Notes: generated from the letters alone by a model not told the origin. DNA of 64,000 bases from Streptomyces sp. 135 (GCF_020026305.1 NZ_CP075691.1:4712001-4776000); one strand, 5' to 3'; positions 44,457-55,544 are shown, numbered from the stretch's first letter. A program made the numbers and translations.

Positions 44457-45107
44457 ATGCCCACGCCATACGGATCCCGCGGCGGCATGGCCTTCAGCGC
44501 GGAGGAGCTGCGTGTGCTCCGTCGCGCTCTGGCCCTCGCCCTGAACCCCAGCCCTGTCCCCGACGAGGACGTCCAGGACTGTCTCCGCCTCGCCGAATCG
44601 GTGGACGAGGCCATGCGGGAGAGCGCGAGGCTCCGCGCCTTCCTCGTGGCCGACCTGTCCCGCTACCGGGCCGCGCTGCCCGGCACCGCGACCGGCTACC
44701 TCGCCCTCCTGGACGACGTACTCGGGACCGGCTACCAGCCCGGCCCCGACGACCTCGCCGCCCTGCGCGCCCTACGCGGCAACCCCCTCGCCGCAGCCCT
44801 GCTCGACCGCTGCCGGACGCTCGCCGAACGGTCCGTCCGCGCCCGCCTGGCAGGCCGCCTCCCGGTGCCCGCCCAGGAACGCCCCACCGTGCCCGCGTCC
44901 CGCACCCGCCTGCGCTCCCTGCCGGGCGGCCTCGGCGCCGCCGAGCAGGAACCGACCCGCCCGGTCCCCACCCCGGCCGAGGTCTTCCCGCCCAGGCGCC
45001 CCGCACCACCGACCCCGGCACCATCCGCACCACCGCCCCCGCCTCCCGCATCCCCCACGCCGCCCACACCCCCCGCGGGCCCGCCGCACCAGCTCGTCGC
45101 GGGCTAG
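44457..45107 (+). CDS. Hypothetical protein with proline-rich tail
   Basis: A 216-residue protein I cannot assign. Residues 10-140 are helical and Ala/Leu-rich (FSAEELRVLRRALALALNP), with the dense AA-rich middle carrying RYRAALPGTATGYLALLDDV. The last 60 residues are almost entirely Pro/Ala with PPPPP runs. ATG at 44457 is preceded by a modest site; the frame is open further upstream through repeats and is not coding. No export signal is visible. It is followed by a small membrane protein. Confidence 0.75.
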   Translation: MPTPYGSRGGMAFSAEELRVLRRALALALNPSPVPDEDVQDCLRLAESVDEAMRESARLRAFLVADLSRYRAALPGTATGYLALLDDVLGTGYQPGPDDLAALRALRGNPLAAALLDRCRTLAERSVRARLAGRLPVPAQERPTVPASRTRLRSLPGGLGAAEQEPTRPVPTPAEVFPPRRPAPPTPAPSAPPPPPPASPTPPTPPAGPPHQLVAG

Positions 45108-45121
45108 CTACTCTGGGGGGC

Positions 45122-45301
45122 ATGGACTACGTTTCCGCGCTCGTGCCCCCCGTAGTGATGGCCGTGTTCTTCAGCGGTCTCATCGTGACGATCGTGAAGA
45201 CCCAGGGCGGTGCCAACAAGGCCAAGGAGGACGCGGCGGCCGACGCCGCGATCAGCCGCTCCGAGGCCCTCCACCAGGCCTCCAAGACCGGCGGAGCCTG
45301 A
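45122..45301 (+). CDS. Small single-span membrane protein
   Basis: A 59-residue protein: one hydrophobic segment (VSALVPPVVMAVFFSGLIV) and a polar Ala/Lys/Glu-rich tail ending SRSEALHQASKTGGA. ATG at 45122 has GGGGGG upstream. It lies 14 bases after the preceding stop, so the two are one transcript, and a strong terminator follows. No family is recognised. Confidence 0.75.
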   Translation: MDYVSALVPPVVMAVFFSGLIVTIVKTQGGANKAKEDAAADAAISRSEALHQASKTGGA

Positions 45302-45354
45302 CCCCGACCGACTCCCGGCCGGCTCTCGACCGCGCCCGCTCCACGGCGCACGAC

Positions 45355-45396
45355 GGCGTACGACTCGTTCCCCCCTTCGAGTCGTACGCCCTTTTT
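45355..45396 (+). terminator. Intrinsic terminator
   Basis: A perfect 13-bp stem (GGCGTACGACTCG, 45355-45367, with 45378-45390), a 10-nt loop and a TTTTT tract (45392-45396). It closes the two-gene unit before the BlaI-type gene. Confidence 0.93.
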
Positions 45397-45448
45397 GTTG
45401 CGTAATGTTGCCCGATTAGGCCTACGCCACGTCCCGCACGCATCACAC

Positions 45449-45472
45449 CAATAGTGACGTCTCCCACTATTG
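45449..45472. promoter_or_regulatory. BlaI-type operator abutting the repressor start
   Basis: CAATAGTG-N8-CACTATTG is a perfect dyad of 24 bp ending seven bases before the GTG of the repressor. Its AT-rich half-sites are in the style of BlaI/MecI operators, so autoregulation is likely. No ribosome-binding site fits between it and the start. Confidence 0.7.
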
Positions 45473-45479
45473 TTCTGCT

Positions 45480-45878
45480 GTGCCTCGTCCATTGGGAGAA
45501 CTCGAAGACGCCGTCATGACACGGGTGTGGAAGTGGAACCGCCCCGTGACCGTTCGAGAAGTCCTGGAAGACCTTCAGCAGGAACGGTCCATCGCCTACA
45601 CCACCGTGATGACCGTTTTGGACAATCTCCATCAGAAGGGCTGGGTGCGCCGCGAAGCGGAAGGCCGCGCCTATCGATATGAGGCGGTCTCCACTCGTGC
45701 CGCGTACGCAGCCGCACTGATGAACGAAGCCTGGTCGCGGAGCGACAACCCCGCTGCCGCTCTCGTCGCCTTCTTCGGCATGATGTCGGCGGAACAGCGC
45801 GAAGCCCTGACCGACGCCATGCGTATCGTCCAAGGCCCGGAGAACCCCGGCGCCGCGGAGCCGGACGCAGGGCGATAG
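45480..45878 (+). CDS. BlaI/MecI/CopY-family repressor
   Basis: A 132-residue winged-helix repressor. The DNA-binding part spans residues 3-75 (LGELEDAVMTRVWKWNRPVT, YTTVMTVLDNLHQKGWVRRE), followed by a dimerisation helix region. No MecR/BlaR sensor gene is adjacent. GTG at 45480 is seven bases past a perfect palindrome, so the message may be leaderless. The GNAT gene follows after nine bases and is possibly cotranscribed. Confidence 0.92.
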   Translation: MPRPLGELEDAVMTRVWKWNRPVTVREVLEDLQQERSIAYTTVMTVLDNLHQKGWVRREAEGRAYRYEAVSTRAAYAAALMNEAWSRSDNPAAALVAFFGMMSAEQREALTDAMRIVQGPENPGAAEPDAGR

Positions 45879-45887
45879 CGTCCGCTC

Positions 45888-46430
45888 ATGGCAGCAGAGG
45901 GGTCCGAACTCAGCGAACTCAGCGCAAAAGCGGTCTCGGTCCGCAGGGCGCGAACCTCCGATGTGCCGGCCGTGCGCCGGCTCCTCGACTCGTACGTCCG
46001 TGAGCGCATCCTCCTGGACAAAGCGACGGTGACGCTTTACGAGGACATCCAGGAGTTCTGGGTGGCGGAACGGGACGACAACGCCGAGTTGGTCGGCTGC
46101 GGGGCCCTGCACGTGATGTGGGAAGACCTCGCGGAAGTACGCACCCTCGCGGTGAATCCGGAGGTCAAGGGAGCCGGAGTGGGGCATCAGCTGCTCGGGA
46201 AGTTGCTTCAGACCGCCCGGTGGCTCGGCGTCCGGAAGGTTTTCTGTCTCACCTTCGAAGTCGACTTCTTCGCGAAGCACGGCTTCGTGGAGATCGGCGA
46301 GACTCCGGTCGACACAGATGTCTACAGCGAGCTCCTGCGTTCCTATGACGAGGGTGTCGCCGAGTTCCTCGGCCTCGAACGAGTGAAACCGAACACCTTG
46401 GGCAACAGTCGGATGCTTCTGCATCTGTGA
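45888..46430 (+). CDS. argA: GNAT acetyltransferase, N-acetylglutamate synthase-like (Rv2747 type)
   Basis: A 180-residue GNAT enzyme closely like the actinobacterial amino-acid N-acetyltransferase: RRARTSDVPAVRRLLDSYV, LYEDIQEFWVAE, VGCGALHVMWEDLAEVRTLA and the end VKPNTLGNSRMLLHL. It would acetylate glutamate or glutamine as the entry to arginine synthesis. The acetyl-CoA loop is VKGAGVGHQL. ATG at 45888. It lies far from arg genes, behind a BlaI-type repressor and ahead of lsr2. The substrate is by family; argA is used in a loose sense. Confidence 0.82.
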   Translation: MAAEGSELSELSAKAVSVRRARTSDVPAVRRLLDSYVRERILLDKATVTLYEDIQEFWVAERDDNAELVGCGALHVMWEDLAEVRTLAVNPEVKGAGVGHQLLGKLLQTARWLGVRKVFCLTFEVDFFAKHGFVEIGETPVDTDVYSELLRSYDEGVAEFLGLERVKPNTLGNSRMLLHL

Positions 46431-46566
46431 TCGCCGCCGTGGTATTCCGCGCGGCCCGCTGCCCTGGGGGCCTATGTCCGAAACGCGCATGTTTCCAGGC
46501 CTCTCGAGGTCTCCGGTCTCTCCCAGGGGTTTGTGTTTTTCGTGCAAAAGCGGTTTGCTTTCCGAC

Positions 46567-46578
46567 GTACTGCAGTAC
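46567..46578. promoter_or_regulatory. Palindrome in the lsr2 promoter region
   Basis: GTACTGCAGTAC is a perfect 12-bp palindrome 79 bases before lsr2, followed by the AT-rich CATATAAC (46581-46588), a possible -10. It may be part of the lsr2 promoter or a regulator site. Confidence 0.35.
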
Positions 46579-46656
46579 TGCATATAACAGGGGCCGGTGA
46601 ATCGGCGGCGTACGCCGTGCGGGCCGGCCTCGAAGTTATCGATGAAAGGAAATCCG

Positions 46657-46995
46657 GTGGCACAGAAGGTTCAGGTCCTTCTTGTCGATGACCTCGACGG
46701 CGGCGAGGCAGACGAGACCGTGACGTTTGCGTTGGACGGCAAGTCCTACGAGATCGACCTCACCACGGCCAACGCGGACAAGCTCCGTGGCGCCCTGGAG
46801 GACTTCGTCAAGGCCGGTCGGCGTACCGGTGGCCGGGGTTCGAGCGGCCGCGGCAAGGCGCGTGCGGCGTCGACGAGCGGTGGCCAGGACACCGCCGCGA
46901 TCCGCGCCTGGGCGAAGGAGAACGGTTTCGAGGTCAATGACCGCGGCCGTGTTCCCGCCTCGATCCGCGAGGCCTACGAGAAGGCCAACGGCTGA
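46657..46995 (+). CDS. lsr2: Nucleoid-associated xenogeneic silencer Lsr2
   Basis: A 112-residue Lsr2. The N-terminal dimerisation domain has VQVLLVDDLDGGEADETVTF and SYEIDL; after a Gly/Ser/Arg linker comes the C-terminal AT-binding part with IRAWAKENGFEVNDRGRVPA (the RGR hook). It bridges AT-rich DNA and silences acquired genes. GTG at 46657 follows AAAGGAAA. Its last 22 bases overlap the converging SCO3374-like gene. Confidence 0.96.
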   Translation: MAQKVQVLLVDDLDGGEADETVTFALDGKSYEIDLTTANADKLRGALEDFVKAGRRTGGRGSSGRGKARAASTSGGQDTAAIRAWAKENGFEVNDRGRVPASIREAYEKANG

Positions 46996-47564
46996 CGGCT
47001 GCGACGTCGCAGCCGGACCCGGTGGCACTGCGTTGCCGCCGTGTCCACGAGCCGTACGAGATCGGAGCCCACGGCGGGGTCGCTGTGGTGCGCGGTCCCG
47101 CCTCCCCCCACCGCGGGCAGGGACACCAGCGCCGGCAGCGTCGGCTCCACCTCGCACCCGGGCTCCGGGGGTCGCAGCCAGACGGCGGCCCCCCGCGAGC
47201 CGGACCACCCCGGAGGCGTGGGCGCGTCGATGCGCCCGCCCGCTCCGACGGCGGTGAGGTCGAGGGGGATGTCCCCCCACTCCAGCCAGTCGAGCAGTCC
47301 CGGCAGCTCGTCCGCGCTTCCCGCGCCCACCAAGAGGCGCATCGTTTCCCCGCGCAGCGCCACCGGAGCCTTCGGCCCGAGGTGGCGCAGCGCCGCGAAG
47401 CCCGCCTCCGCGGGCAGCTCCAGGACGTCGAAGCGCAGTCCCGTCACCAGACGTACCGGACCGGGTCCGGGCGCGGTCGCCCAGCCGAGCTCGTTCTCGT
47501 ACCACTGCCGCACCGGGTCGCTCTGCTCGACCGGGGTCCGGGGCTGAGGAACTGTGGGGGCCAT
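46974..47564 (-). CDS. SCO3374-family hypothetical protein
   Basis: A 196-residue protein of the Streptomyces SCO3374 type, opening VRQWYENELGWATAPG, as in the small primase/polymerase-like proteins, and followed by VRLVTGLRFDVLELP. The end is very basic. It resembles the N-terminal part of bifunctional DNA primase/polymerase-type proteins but is too short to be active as one. ATG at 47564. Function unknown; always beside lsr2 and clpC. Confidence 0.8.
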   Translation of the reverse strand: MAPTVPQPRTPVEQSDPVRQWYENELGWATAPGPGPVRLVTGLRFDVLELPAEAGFAALRHLGPKAPVALRGETMRLLVGAGSADELPGLLDWLEWGDIPLDLTAVGAGGRIDAPTPPGWSGSRGAAVWLRPPEPGCEVEPTLPALVSLPAVGGGGTAHHSDPAVGSDLVRLVDTAATQCHRVRLRRRSRQPLAFS

Positions 47565-47669
47565 GTACGAGCAACAGCCCGAGGACCGCTCGGGTTACGC
47601 AGCGTCGCGGTCCGGATGCGTACGGTGTCCGGAAAGGGGGCGTAAAGGCGTGTTCGGCGGCGCAAGAGT

Positions 47670-47683
47670 GTTCGCCCGTAGCG
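47670..47683 (+). promoter_or_regulatory. Putative ClgR box 1 upstream of clpC
   Basis: GTTCGC-CCGTA-GCG matches the GTTCGC-N5-GCG pattern I recall for ClgR, the activator of clp and lon genes in Streptomyces. Confidence 0.6.
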
Positions 47684-47775
47684 GAGGGAACCGGTGCGCG
47701 CCGCATGGACTGTCGGTCCTGACGGGTAAGACATCCCTAGTGGGGAGGGGCGACACGCGGTTCCGGGCGTCTCAC

Positions 47776-47789
47776 GTTCGCCATCGGCG
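47776..47789 (+). promoter_or_regulatory. Putative ClgR box 2 upstream of clpC
   Basis: GTTCGC-CATCG-GCG is a second exact match to the ClgR pattern, 106 bases further on and 217 bases before the clpC start. The 47565-48005 gap has no gene; it also holds an imperfect dyad around 47932-47948. Confidence 0.6.
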
Positions 47790-48005
47790 TAGTGGTGGTG
47801 GGGGTAACTGCCTGGCCTGCGGGAACATCGTCTCGCACCATCGGGTTGAGGCAGTTGTCGGCGTTCGGGGTCTAGGAGTTCCTCCGAGAGGAGGGCCGGG
47901 TGTCGGCAGTTGGAATGAGCGGTCCCCGCTTGCGGGACTAAGCTGCGGAAGGACAGGGAGGGGACCGACCCCTTACTGCCTGACCGCTCTGAGGAGCGAT
48001 TAACG

Positions 48006-50534
<2,529 letters not shown>

Positions 50535-50558
50535 CGCTCGCACCGAGCTGATCGCTTG

Positions 50559-50604
50559 AAGGGGCTGCCCCGGACCGTTCCGTACGGTTCCGGGGCAGCC
50601 CCTT
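50559..50604 (+). terminator. Terminator of clpC
   Basis: AAGGGGCTGCCCCGGA (50559-50574) pairs with 50589-50604; the loop itself can add a further stem (ACCGT/ACGGT). It lies 25 bases after clpC and converges on the NACHT gene, so it may act for both strands. Confidence 0.9.
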
Positions 50605-50620
50605 TCGCATGGGCGGCGGC

Positions 50621-53600
50621 TCAGTCGTCGGTCAGCAGGGCGTACGCGTCGACCTTGATGTGCATGGGGAAGGTTTCGTAACCGAACGCCTGGACGACCG
50701 GGACGCTCACCAGGTCGAGGTCCGGCAGGAGCGCGGGCAGCGGGGCGATGTCGATCGGTTCCCGGTCGGGGAGCACGGCCAGGCGCAGGCGCCGCACGCC
50801 GGGGAAGAGCTCGCCGAGCCGGGCCTGGGCGGCCTCCCAGCCGCTCTCGACGTTGAGGGTCAGCTCGGTGACCCCGGGCAGGCGCACGCCGGGCGGCGCG
50901 TCGGCCAGGCAGCCGGACGGGAGCGTCATCATCGTGAGGCGGGGCAGGCGCGCGAAGGTGTCCCACGGCAGGCCGTCGAGCGCGGCGCTCTCGTGGGAGA
51001 TCATCAGGCCCGCCAGGTGCGGCCAGCGGTCCACGTGGTGCAGGTCGCCCAGCCGGCGGTCGGTGTCGTAGATCCCGAGGGTGCGCAGCGGGGCCTGTGG
51101 GGGCAGCGGGGCGAGGGTGTAGGGCTCGCGGATGTTCCACAGCCGCAGCTCCGTCACGCCGCGTACGGCCGCGCGTGCCGCGTCGGTGAGGCGGGCGGGG
51201 GAGATGCCGAGCGAGAGGTAGCCGGGGGCCGTGGCGGCCAGCAGGCGGGAGGCGGCCTCGGGCGACACCGTCTCGCGGATGTCCAGGTGCTCCGGGCGCA
51301 ACCCCAGGCGCTCCAGCTCCGCCACCTGCTGGTCGTCGCGGATCGAGAAGTGGGTCGTGCCGTCGTCCAGCCGCGCGATGACCTGCTCGGCGTAGGCCCG
51401 GCGTTCGAAGCGGCTCCATCCCCACATGAGCTGGGCGCGTACGGCTAGGGCGGGGTGGCGGGCGAAGCGCGCGAGGTGGGGGATCGCGCTGTCCGAGCGG
51501 ATGTGCGTCAGGGTGATCGCCACGTCCCGGGCGTCCGCGTCGTCGAGGCCGTCGGGGCCCGGCAGCAGGTCGAGCACCATCGGGCCGACCGCGCCCAGCT
51601 CGCGCGCCTCGCGGCGGCTCTGCGGCGGGATCAGCTGGGCCGTGCGCCGCTGTACCTCCGCCCGCACCTCCGGGGCCAGTTCCGCCGCGTGTTCGAGGCA
51701 GGCGGCCGCCAGGAGGTGGATCCGCTTGCGGGCGCGGTCCTCCTGGTGCCCGTCACCGGCCGCGAGCAGGTTCTGGATGATCTCCGTCCGTTCCCGTGGC
51801 CGCGCCTGGGCCACCGCCATGCGGATGACGTCCTCCCACTGGTCGTCCGCCGCGTGGCGGGCGAGGACGCCGAAGTCACCCTCGTCGACGGCCGCGCGGG
51901 CGCCCAGGAAGTCCTGGAAGGTGCGGTGGACGAATTCGACGGTGCCGGGGCCCGGTTCGCGCAGCAGGCCGCTGCGGTGCAGGAAGTGGCCGTAGACGGC
52001 CTCCGCGTCGCCGAGCGCGGCCAGTTCCGGGACGGCCGGGAGGGCGTCCGCGATGATCGACTCCGCCCGTGAACGGTCCATCTGCGTGCGGCCGTTGCGG
52101 ATCAGCCAGTACGCGAGGCGTTGCAGGAGCTGGAGCTGCGGCTCCTCGCGCAGTTCGGGGACGGTCATGTGGCGTTCCCGGTCCCTGCGGACCAGGAGCA
52201 TGGAGAGGGCGGCGGTGTAGAGGTCCTTGCGGCCCAGCGGCAGGAAACCCCGGCGGTCGCGGTGCAGGGCGCAGATCAGGCCGCACATCAGGGGGTTGGT
52301 GGCCAGGAGGCCGAGGTCCGGCTTGGACTTCACCGCCGCGAGGAGCTGGCTCTCGTACGCCTTGAGGAGCGCGTCCTCCTCGGCGTTGCCGGTGGCCGCC
52401 GCCGTGTGCCAGCGCTCGATGAACGCGGCCACCTCCGGCTCGCTCATCGCGGGGAGCGTCAGCTCCGTGAAGCCCTCTTCGGCGAGCCAGTCGGTGCGGA
52501 CCGCCGAGGGGCGCGAGGTCACCAGCCAGTGGTTGCCGGGGTAGGCGTCGATGAGATCCGTGAGCCACGCGCGCGTGCGGGCGCGTTCGGCGTCCGGGAT
52601 CTCGTCGATGCCGTCGACCAGGACCAGGGCGCGGCCCGCCGACAGGACCCGCGCCTCCCAGCCCGCGGGCTGCGTCCCGGCGAGCGGGCAGCCGACCGAC
52701 GCGAGGAAGTCCGCGGGGGCGGGCAGCCGCTCGCCGTGGCGGGTGAGGGCGCGCAGGGGCAGCACGTAGGGGACGCGGTCGTAGAGGTACGTCATGGGGC
52801 CCTCGGCCGGTTCCTGGCGGGCGGCGCTCACCGCGAGCCACTGCACGAGGGTCGTCTTGCCGGAGCCGGCCTCGCCGCGCAGCAGGACGCGGTCGTGGGC
52901 GGCGAGGGCCTGGTCGGCGGGGAGCGGGGCGGTGTGCTCGACCACCTCCACCTCTTCCGCGTGGTACTCGGCTCCGGCCAGGAACCGGGCCGTCGTCACG
53001 CGTCCGGGTGCCGTCGCCTCAAGGGACAGGTAGGCCACGTCCAGCGGCCACTTGCCCGGGGTGTCCGTCAGGTCGATGCCGAAGATCGTCAGCTTGCCGT
53101 GCTTCTTCGCCACGTACGCGAGGTAGCGGCGTTCGAAGGCGGCGTCCAGCGCCCCGGGGCGCGGGTCGCGGGCGATCAGTTCGTCGACCTTGGCGATCAG
53201 CTCGTCCTGGCCGCGGCTCTGCGCGACCAGCGTCGCCGCCACGAACGTGGAGCGCTGCGTGAAGAACTGGAGGATGTGCAGGCAGGCCCACTCGGTGACG
53301 GAGTCCAGGTAGGAGGCGGCGTCCGCGGACAGCCCCGCGGCGACCGGGACGCCGCCCTTCGAAGCGCTGTGGATGAGCTCGCGGGCCAGCTTCCGGTGGC
53401 CGAGGCGGACCGCTTGGACGTCGTCCATGTCGAGGTCGCCGAGGGCGAGGAGCACGCGGGCCAGGGCGTCCGTGACGACGGTGGCCTCGTCGGGCGGGAA
53501 GGGGGCCTCACCGGGGGCGGCCAGGGACCGGTTCACGAGGCGCTGCGCGAGGCGGCGCACGTCCGGCTCGGTCAGCGTGCGCTTCTCGCCCCGGAAGGAG

Positions 53601-53728
53601 ACGAGCCCGCCCAGCCGCACGGGCCGCTCCGCGAGGCCCGCCCCCGGCCCTTCCCGGACGAACAGTCTCTTGATCAGCGGGCCGATGACGCTCGATGCCA
53701 GGCGGGTGCCGATGACCGCGGGATCCAT
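50621..53728 (-). CDS. NACHT-domain NTPase (NLR-like)
   Basis: A 1035-residue protein. An N-terminal helical domain (residues 1-260) is followed by a NACHT STAND NTPase: Walker A GEAGSGKT (285-292), Walker B ALVLVDGIDE (to about 376), sensor WLVTSRP, then helical domains and, in the last third, LRR-like repeats (LTELRLWNI, LRTLGIYD, LAGLMISH, RLTMMTLPS, VTELTLNV). The layout mirrors animal and bacterial NLRs; several bacterial NACHT proteins protect against phages. It is encoded alone, convergent with clpC. Start is ATG at 53728; one at 53788 is possible. Effector activity is not visible. Confidence 0.9.
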   Translation of the reverse strand: MDPAVIGTRLASSVIGPLIKRLFVREGPGAGLAERPVRLGGLVSFRGEKRTLTEPDVRRLAQRLVNRSLAAPGEAPFPPDEATVVTDALARVLLALGDLDMDDVQAVRLGHRKLARELIHSASKGGVPVAAGLSADAASYLDSVTEWACLHILQFFTQRSTFVAATLVAQSRGQDELIAKVDELIARDPRPGALDAAFERRYLAYVAKKHGKLTIFGIDLTDTPGKWPLDVAYLSLEATAPGRVTTARFLAGAEYHAEEVEVVEHTAPLPADQALAAHDRVLLRGEAGSGKTTLVQWLAVSAARQEPAEGPMTYLYDRVPYVLPLRALTRHGERLPAPADFLASVGCPLAGTQPAGWEARVLSAGRALVLVDGIDEIPDAERARTRAWLTDLIDAYPGNHWLVTSRPSAVRTDWLAEEGFTELTLPAMSEPEVAAFIERWHTAAATGNAEEDALLKAYESQLLAAVKSKPDLGLLATNPLMCGLICALHRDRRGFLPLGRKDLYTAALSMLLVRRDRERHMTVPELREEPQLQLLQRLAYWLIRNGRTQMDRSRAESIIADALPAVPELAALGDAEAVYGHFLHRSGLLREPGPGTVEFVHRTFQDFLGARAAVDEGDFGVLARHAADDQWEDVIRMAVAQARPRERTEIIQNLLAAGDGHQEDRARKRIHLLAAACLEHAAELAPEVRAEVQRRTAQLIPPQSRREARELGAVGPMVLDLLPGPDGLDDADARDVAITLTHIRSDSAIPHLARFARHPALAVRAQLMWGWSRFERRAYAEQVIARLDDGTTHFSIRDDQQVAELERLGLRPEHLDIRETVSPEAASRLLAATAPGYLSLGISPARLTDAARAAVRGVTELRLWNIREPYTLAPLPPQAPLRTLGIYDTDRRLGDLHHVDRWPHLAGLMISHESAALDGLPWDTFARLPRLTMMTLPSGCLADAPPGVRLPGVTELTLNVESGWEAAQARLGELFPGVRRLRLAVLPDREPIDIAPLPALLPDLDLVSVPVVQAFGYETFPMHIKVDAYALLTDD

Positions 53729-54202
53729 GGGCGTGAGCGTAGTGGGCGTCACATCCGCGGTGGGGTGGATCTTGTCGGCCGGTGACATGCCGCACAGGGG
53801 TTTTGTCCGGTACTAGCCGGAATAGTGGGACCGGGTGGAGGGGGACGCGGGACCTTCGGCCCGCAACCCCCGGGACCTTTGCCGCGTCGGGCGGTCCGGG
53901 GCGGGGGCCGGGCGCGCACGCGGGCGGCGGGGCGGTCCTACGTGGGCTTAAACCTCTGCGGTGGTGCGGAATCCCATGATCGCGCATCGGTGGAATTGTC
54001 CGGATTTGATGGTGTCAAGAGGGTGAAATCCCAACGGCCTCCTACGGCTTTAGGTAGTAGATGGCGGGTTTGGGCGTACGCCGAGGGCGGGTTACCAAGG
54101 GATGGCCGACCCGGCGAAGCGTGCTCAGCGGGACCTCACCCGCTCCCCGTCCGCCGGGTTCTCTCACGCCTGTCTCGTCACCAAGCTCCGAAGGACGTCC
54201 TC
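53729..54202. other. Non-coding interval between the NACHT and M23 genes
   Basis: 474 bases without a credible gene. It has several GC hairpins (for example CCGG-tactag-CCGG at 53809-53822) and should carry promoters for both divergent genes and a leader for the M23 gene. I see no named riboswitch with confidence. Confidence 0.5.
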
Positions 54203-54886
54203 ATGTCGAAGCGCACCAAGTCCCACCATCCCCGCCCGTCCCTCTCCCGTACGCGGGCGGCCGTCGTCGCCGCGGGCCTCGGGGTGTCGGCGGTTCTCGG
54301 GGCCGGGGTCTCGGTCGCTGCGGACAGCGCCCAGAGCGGCGGCGCGCTGCCCGGCGTCACGGTGAACTCCGTCCACGCGCAGGCCGCCGCCCAGGCCAAG
54401 GCCGCCGAGAAGGCCAAGACCGCCGCGAAGGCCAAGGCCGCGGCGGCCAAGAAGGCCCCGGCCGCCGCCTCCTGGGTCCACCCGGTCCAGCGCTACACGC
54501 TCTCCGCGAGCTTCGGTCTCGGCGGCAGCATGTGGTCCCACAAGCACTCCGGCCAGGACTTCGCCGTCCCGGTGGGCACCCCGGTCGCGGCCGTGCACGG
54601 CGGCACCGTCGTCAAGGCCGGCCCCAACGGCGCCGGCGACGGCCCCGCGTACGGCAACGCCGTCGTGATCAAGCACAGCAACGGCACGTACTCCCAGTAC
54701 GCGCACCTCTCGCAGGTCGATGTCCGCGTGGGCCAGAACGTCACCACCGGCCAGCGCGTCGCCCTCTCCGGCAACACCGGCAACTCCAGCGGTCCGCACC
54801 TGCACTTCGAGATCCGTACGACCCCCAACTACGGCACGGCCGTGGACCCGGTCGCCTTCCTGCGCTCGGTGGGCGTGAAGGTCTGA
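54203..54886 (+). CDS. Secreted M23-family peptidoglycan endopeptidase
   Basis: A 227-residue exported protein. A signal peptide (RTRAAVVAAGLGVSAVLGAG) leads into an Ala/Lys-rich linker (residues about 55-90), then the M23 (LytM) domain: His115 and Asp119 in HKHSGQDFAVPVGTPV, and His199/His201 in GPHLHFEI are zinc ligands and catalytic residues. It cuts peptidoglycan cross-bridges. ATG at 54203 follows GAAGGA. No coupling with neighbours. Confidence 0.93.
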   Translation: MSKRTKSHHPRPSLSRTRAAVVAAGLGVSAVLGAGVSVAADSAQSGGALPGVTVNSVHAQAAAQAKAAEKAKTAAKAKAAAAKKAPAAASWVHPVQRYTLSASFGLGGSMWSHKHSGQDFAVPVGTPVAAVHGGTVVKAGPNGAGDGPAYGNAVVIKHSNGTYSQYAHLSQVDVRVGQNVTTGQRVALSGNTGNSSGPHLHFEIRTTPNYGTAVDPVAFLRSVGVKV

Positions 54887-54932
54887 CGCGTGAAGGTCTG
54901 ACCCGTACGGCTCCTGCCGGGGCGCGCCGGGC

Positions 54933-55520
54933 TCAGTCGCCCGAGTGCGCCTGCGTGACCAGATCGATGGCGACCTCGAGGATGGCCTTCCGCTTCTCCT
55001 CGGGGTCGCCTTCGATGTCCTTGAGCACGAACATCCCGCCGTGCATCGTGAAGAGCGCGCTGAAGCACCGCACCTGGTCCGCCATCGGCGCCCCCGGGTC
55101 CTTGAGGATGTCGTAGAGCCTGATCATGCGGTCCTTGAAGCTCTCCCCCGTCTTCAGGTCGCGCACCGTGGCCTGGTTCTCCTGCATGAAGCGGAAGAGC
55201 GGCGCCGCGTCGACCAGGATCTCGCTGTAGCGGCGCAGGACCTGCTTCCTGATGTCGAGGGAGGGCGGCTGCGGCTGCTGGTGGCCCCACTCGATCAGCT
55301 CGTCGATGGGCCTGGTGAGGTCCTCGAAGATGCTGTTCAGGATGTCTTCCTTGGTCTTGAAGTGGTAGTACAGCGCCGCCTTCGTGACCTCCAGGCGCTC
55401 CGCGATCTCGCGCAGCGACGTCTTCTCGTACCCCTGCTCGGCGAAGAGTCCGAGGGCCACGTCCTGGATGCGCTGGCGGGTGTCCCCGCGGCGCTGCTGC
55501 TTGCCTGTGCCCGTGCCCAT
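54933..55520 (-). CDS. TetR-family repressor of the adjacent MFS pump
   Basis: A 195-residue TetR protein. The helix-turn-helix at residues about 20-65 (LREIAERLEVTKAALYYHFK) is standard and the C-terminal ligand domain follows. ATG at 55520 has GAGGAG upstream. It is divergent from the DHA2 pump, with a paired operator between; it likely represses both until a pump substrate is bound. Confidence 0.92.
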   Translation of the reverse strand: MGTGTGKQQRRGDTRQRIQDVALGLFAEQGYEKTSLREIAERLEVTKAALYYHFKTKEDILNSIFEDLTRPIDELIEWGHQQPQPPSLDIRKQVLRRYSEILVDAAPLFRFMQENQATVRDLKTGESFKDRMIRLYDILKDPGAPMADQVRCFSALFTMHGGMFVLKDIEGDPEEKRKAILEVAIDLVTQAHSGD

Positions 55521-55544
55521 CGGGTGCTCCTCGGCTCCACTTAA

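Noticed and set aside
53990..54120. ydaO-type c-di-AMP riboswitch ahead of the M23 gene
   Set aside because: Only short similarity (GGGTGAAATC); the conserved core around the ligand pockets could not be found by eye.
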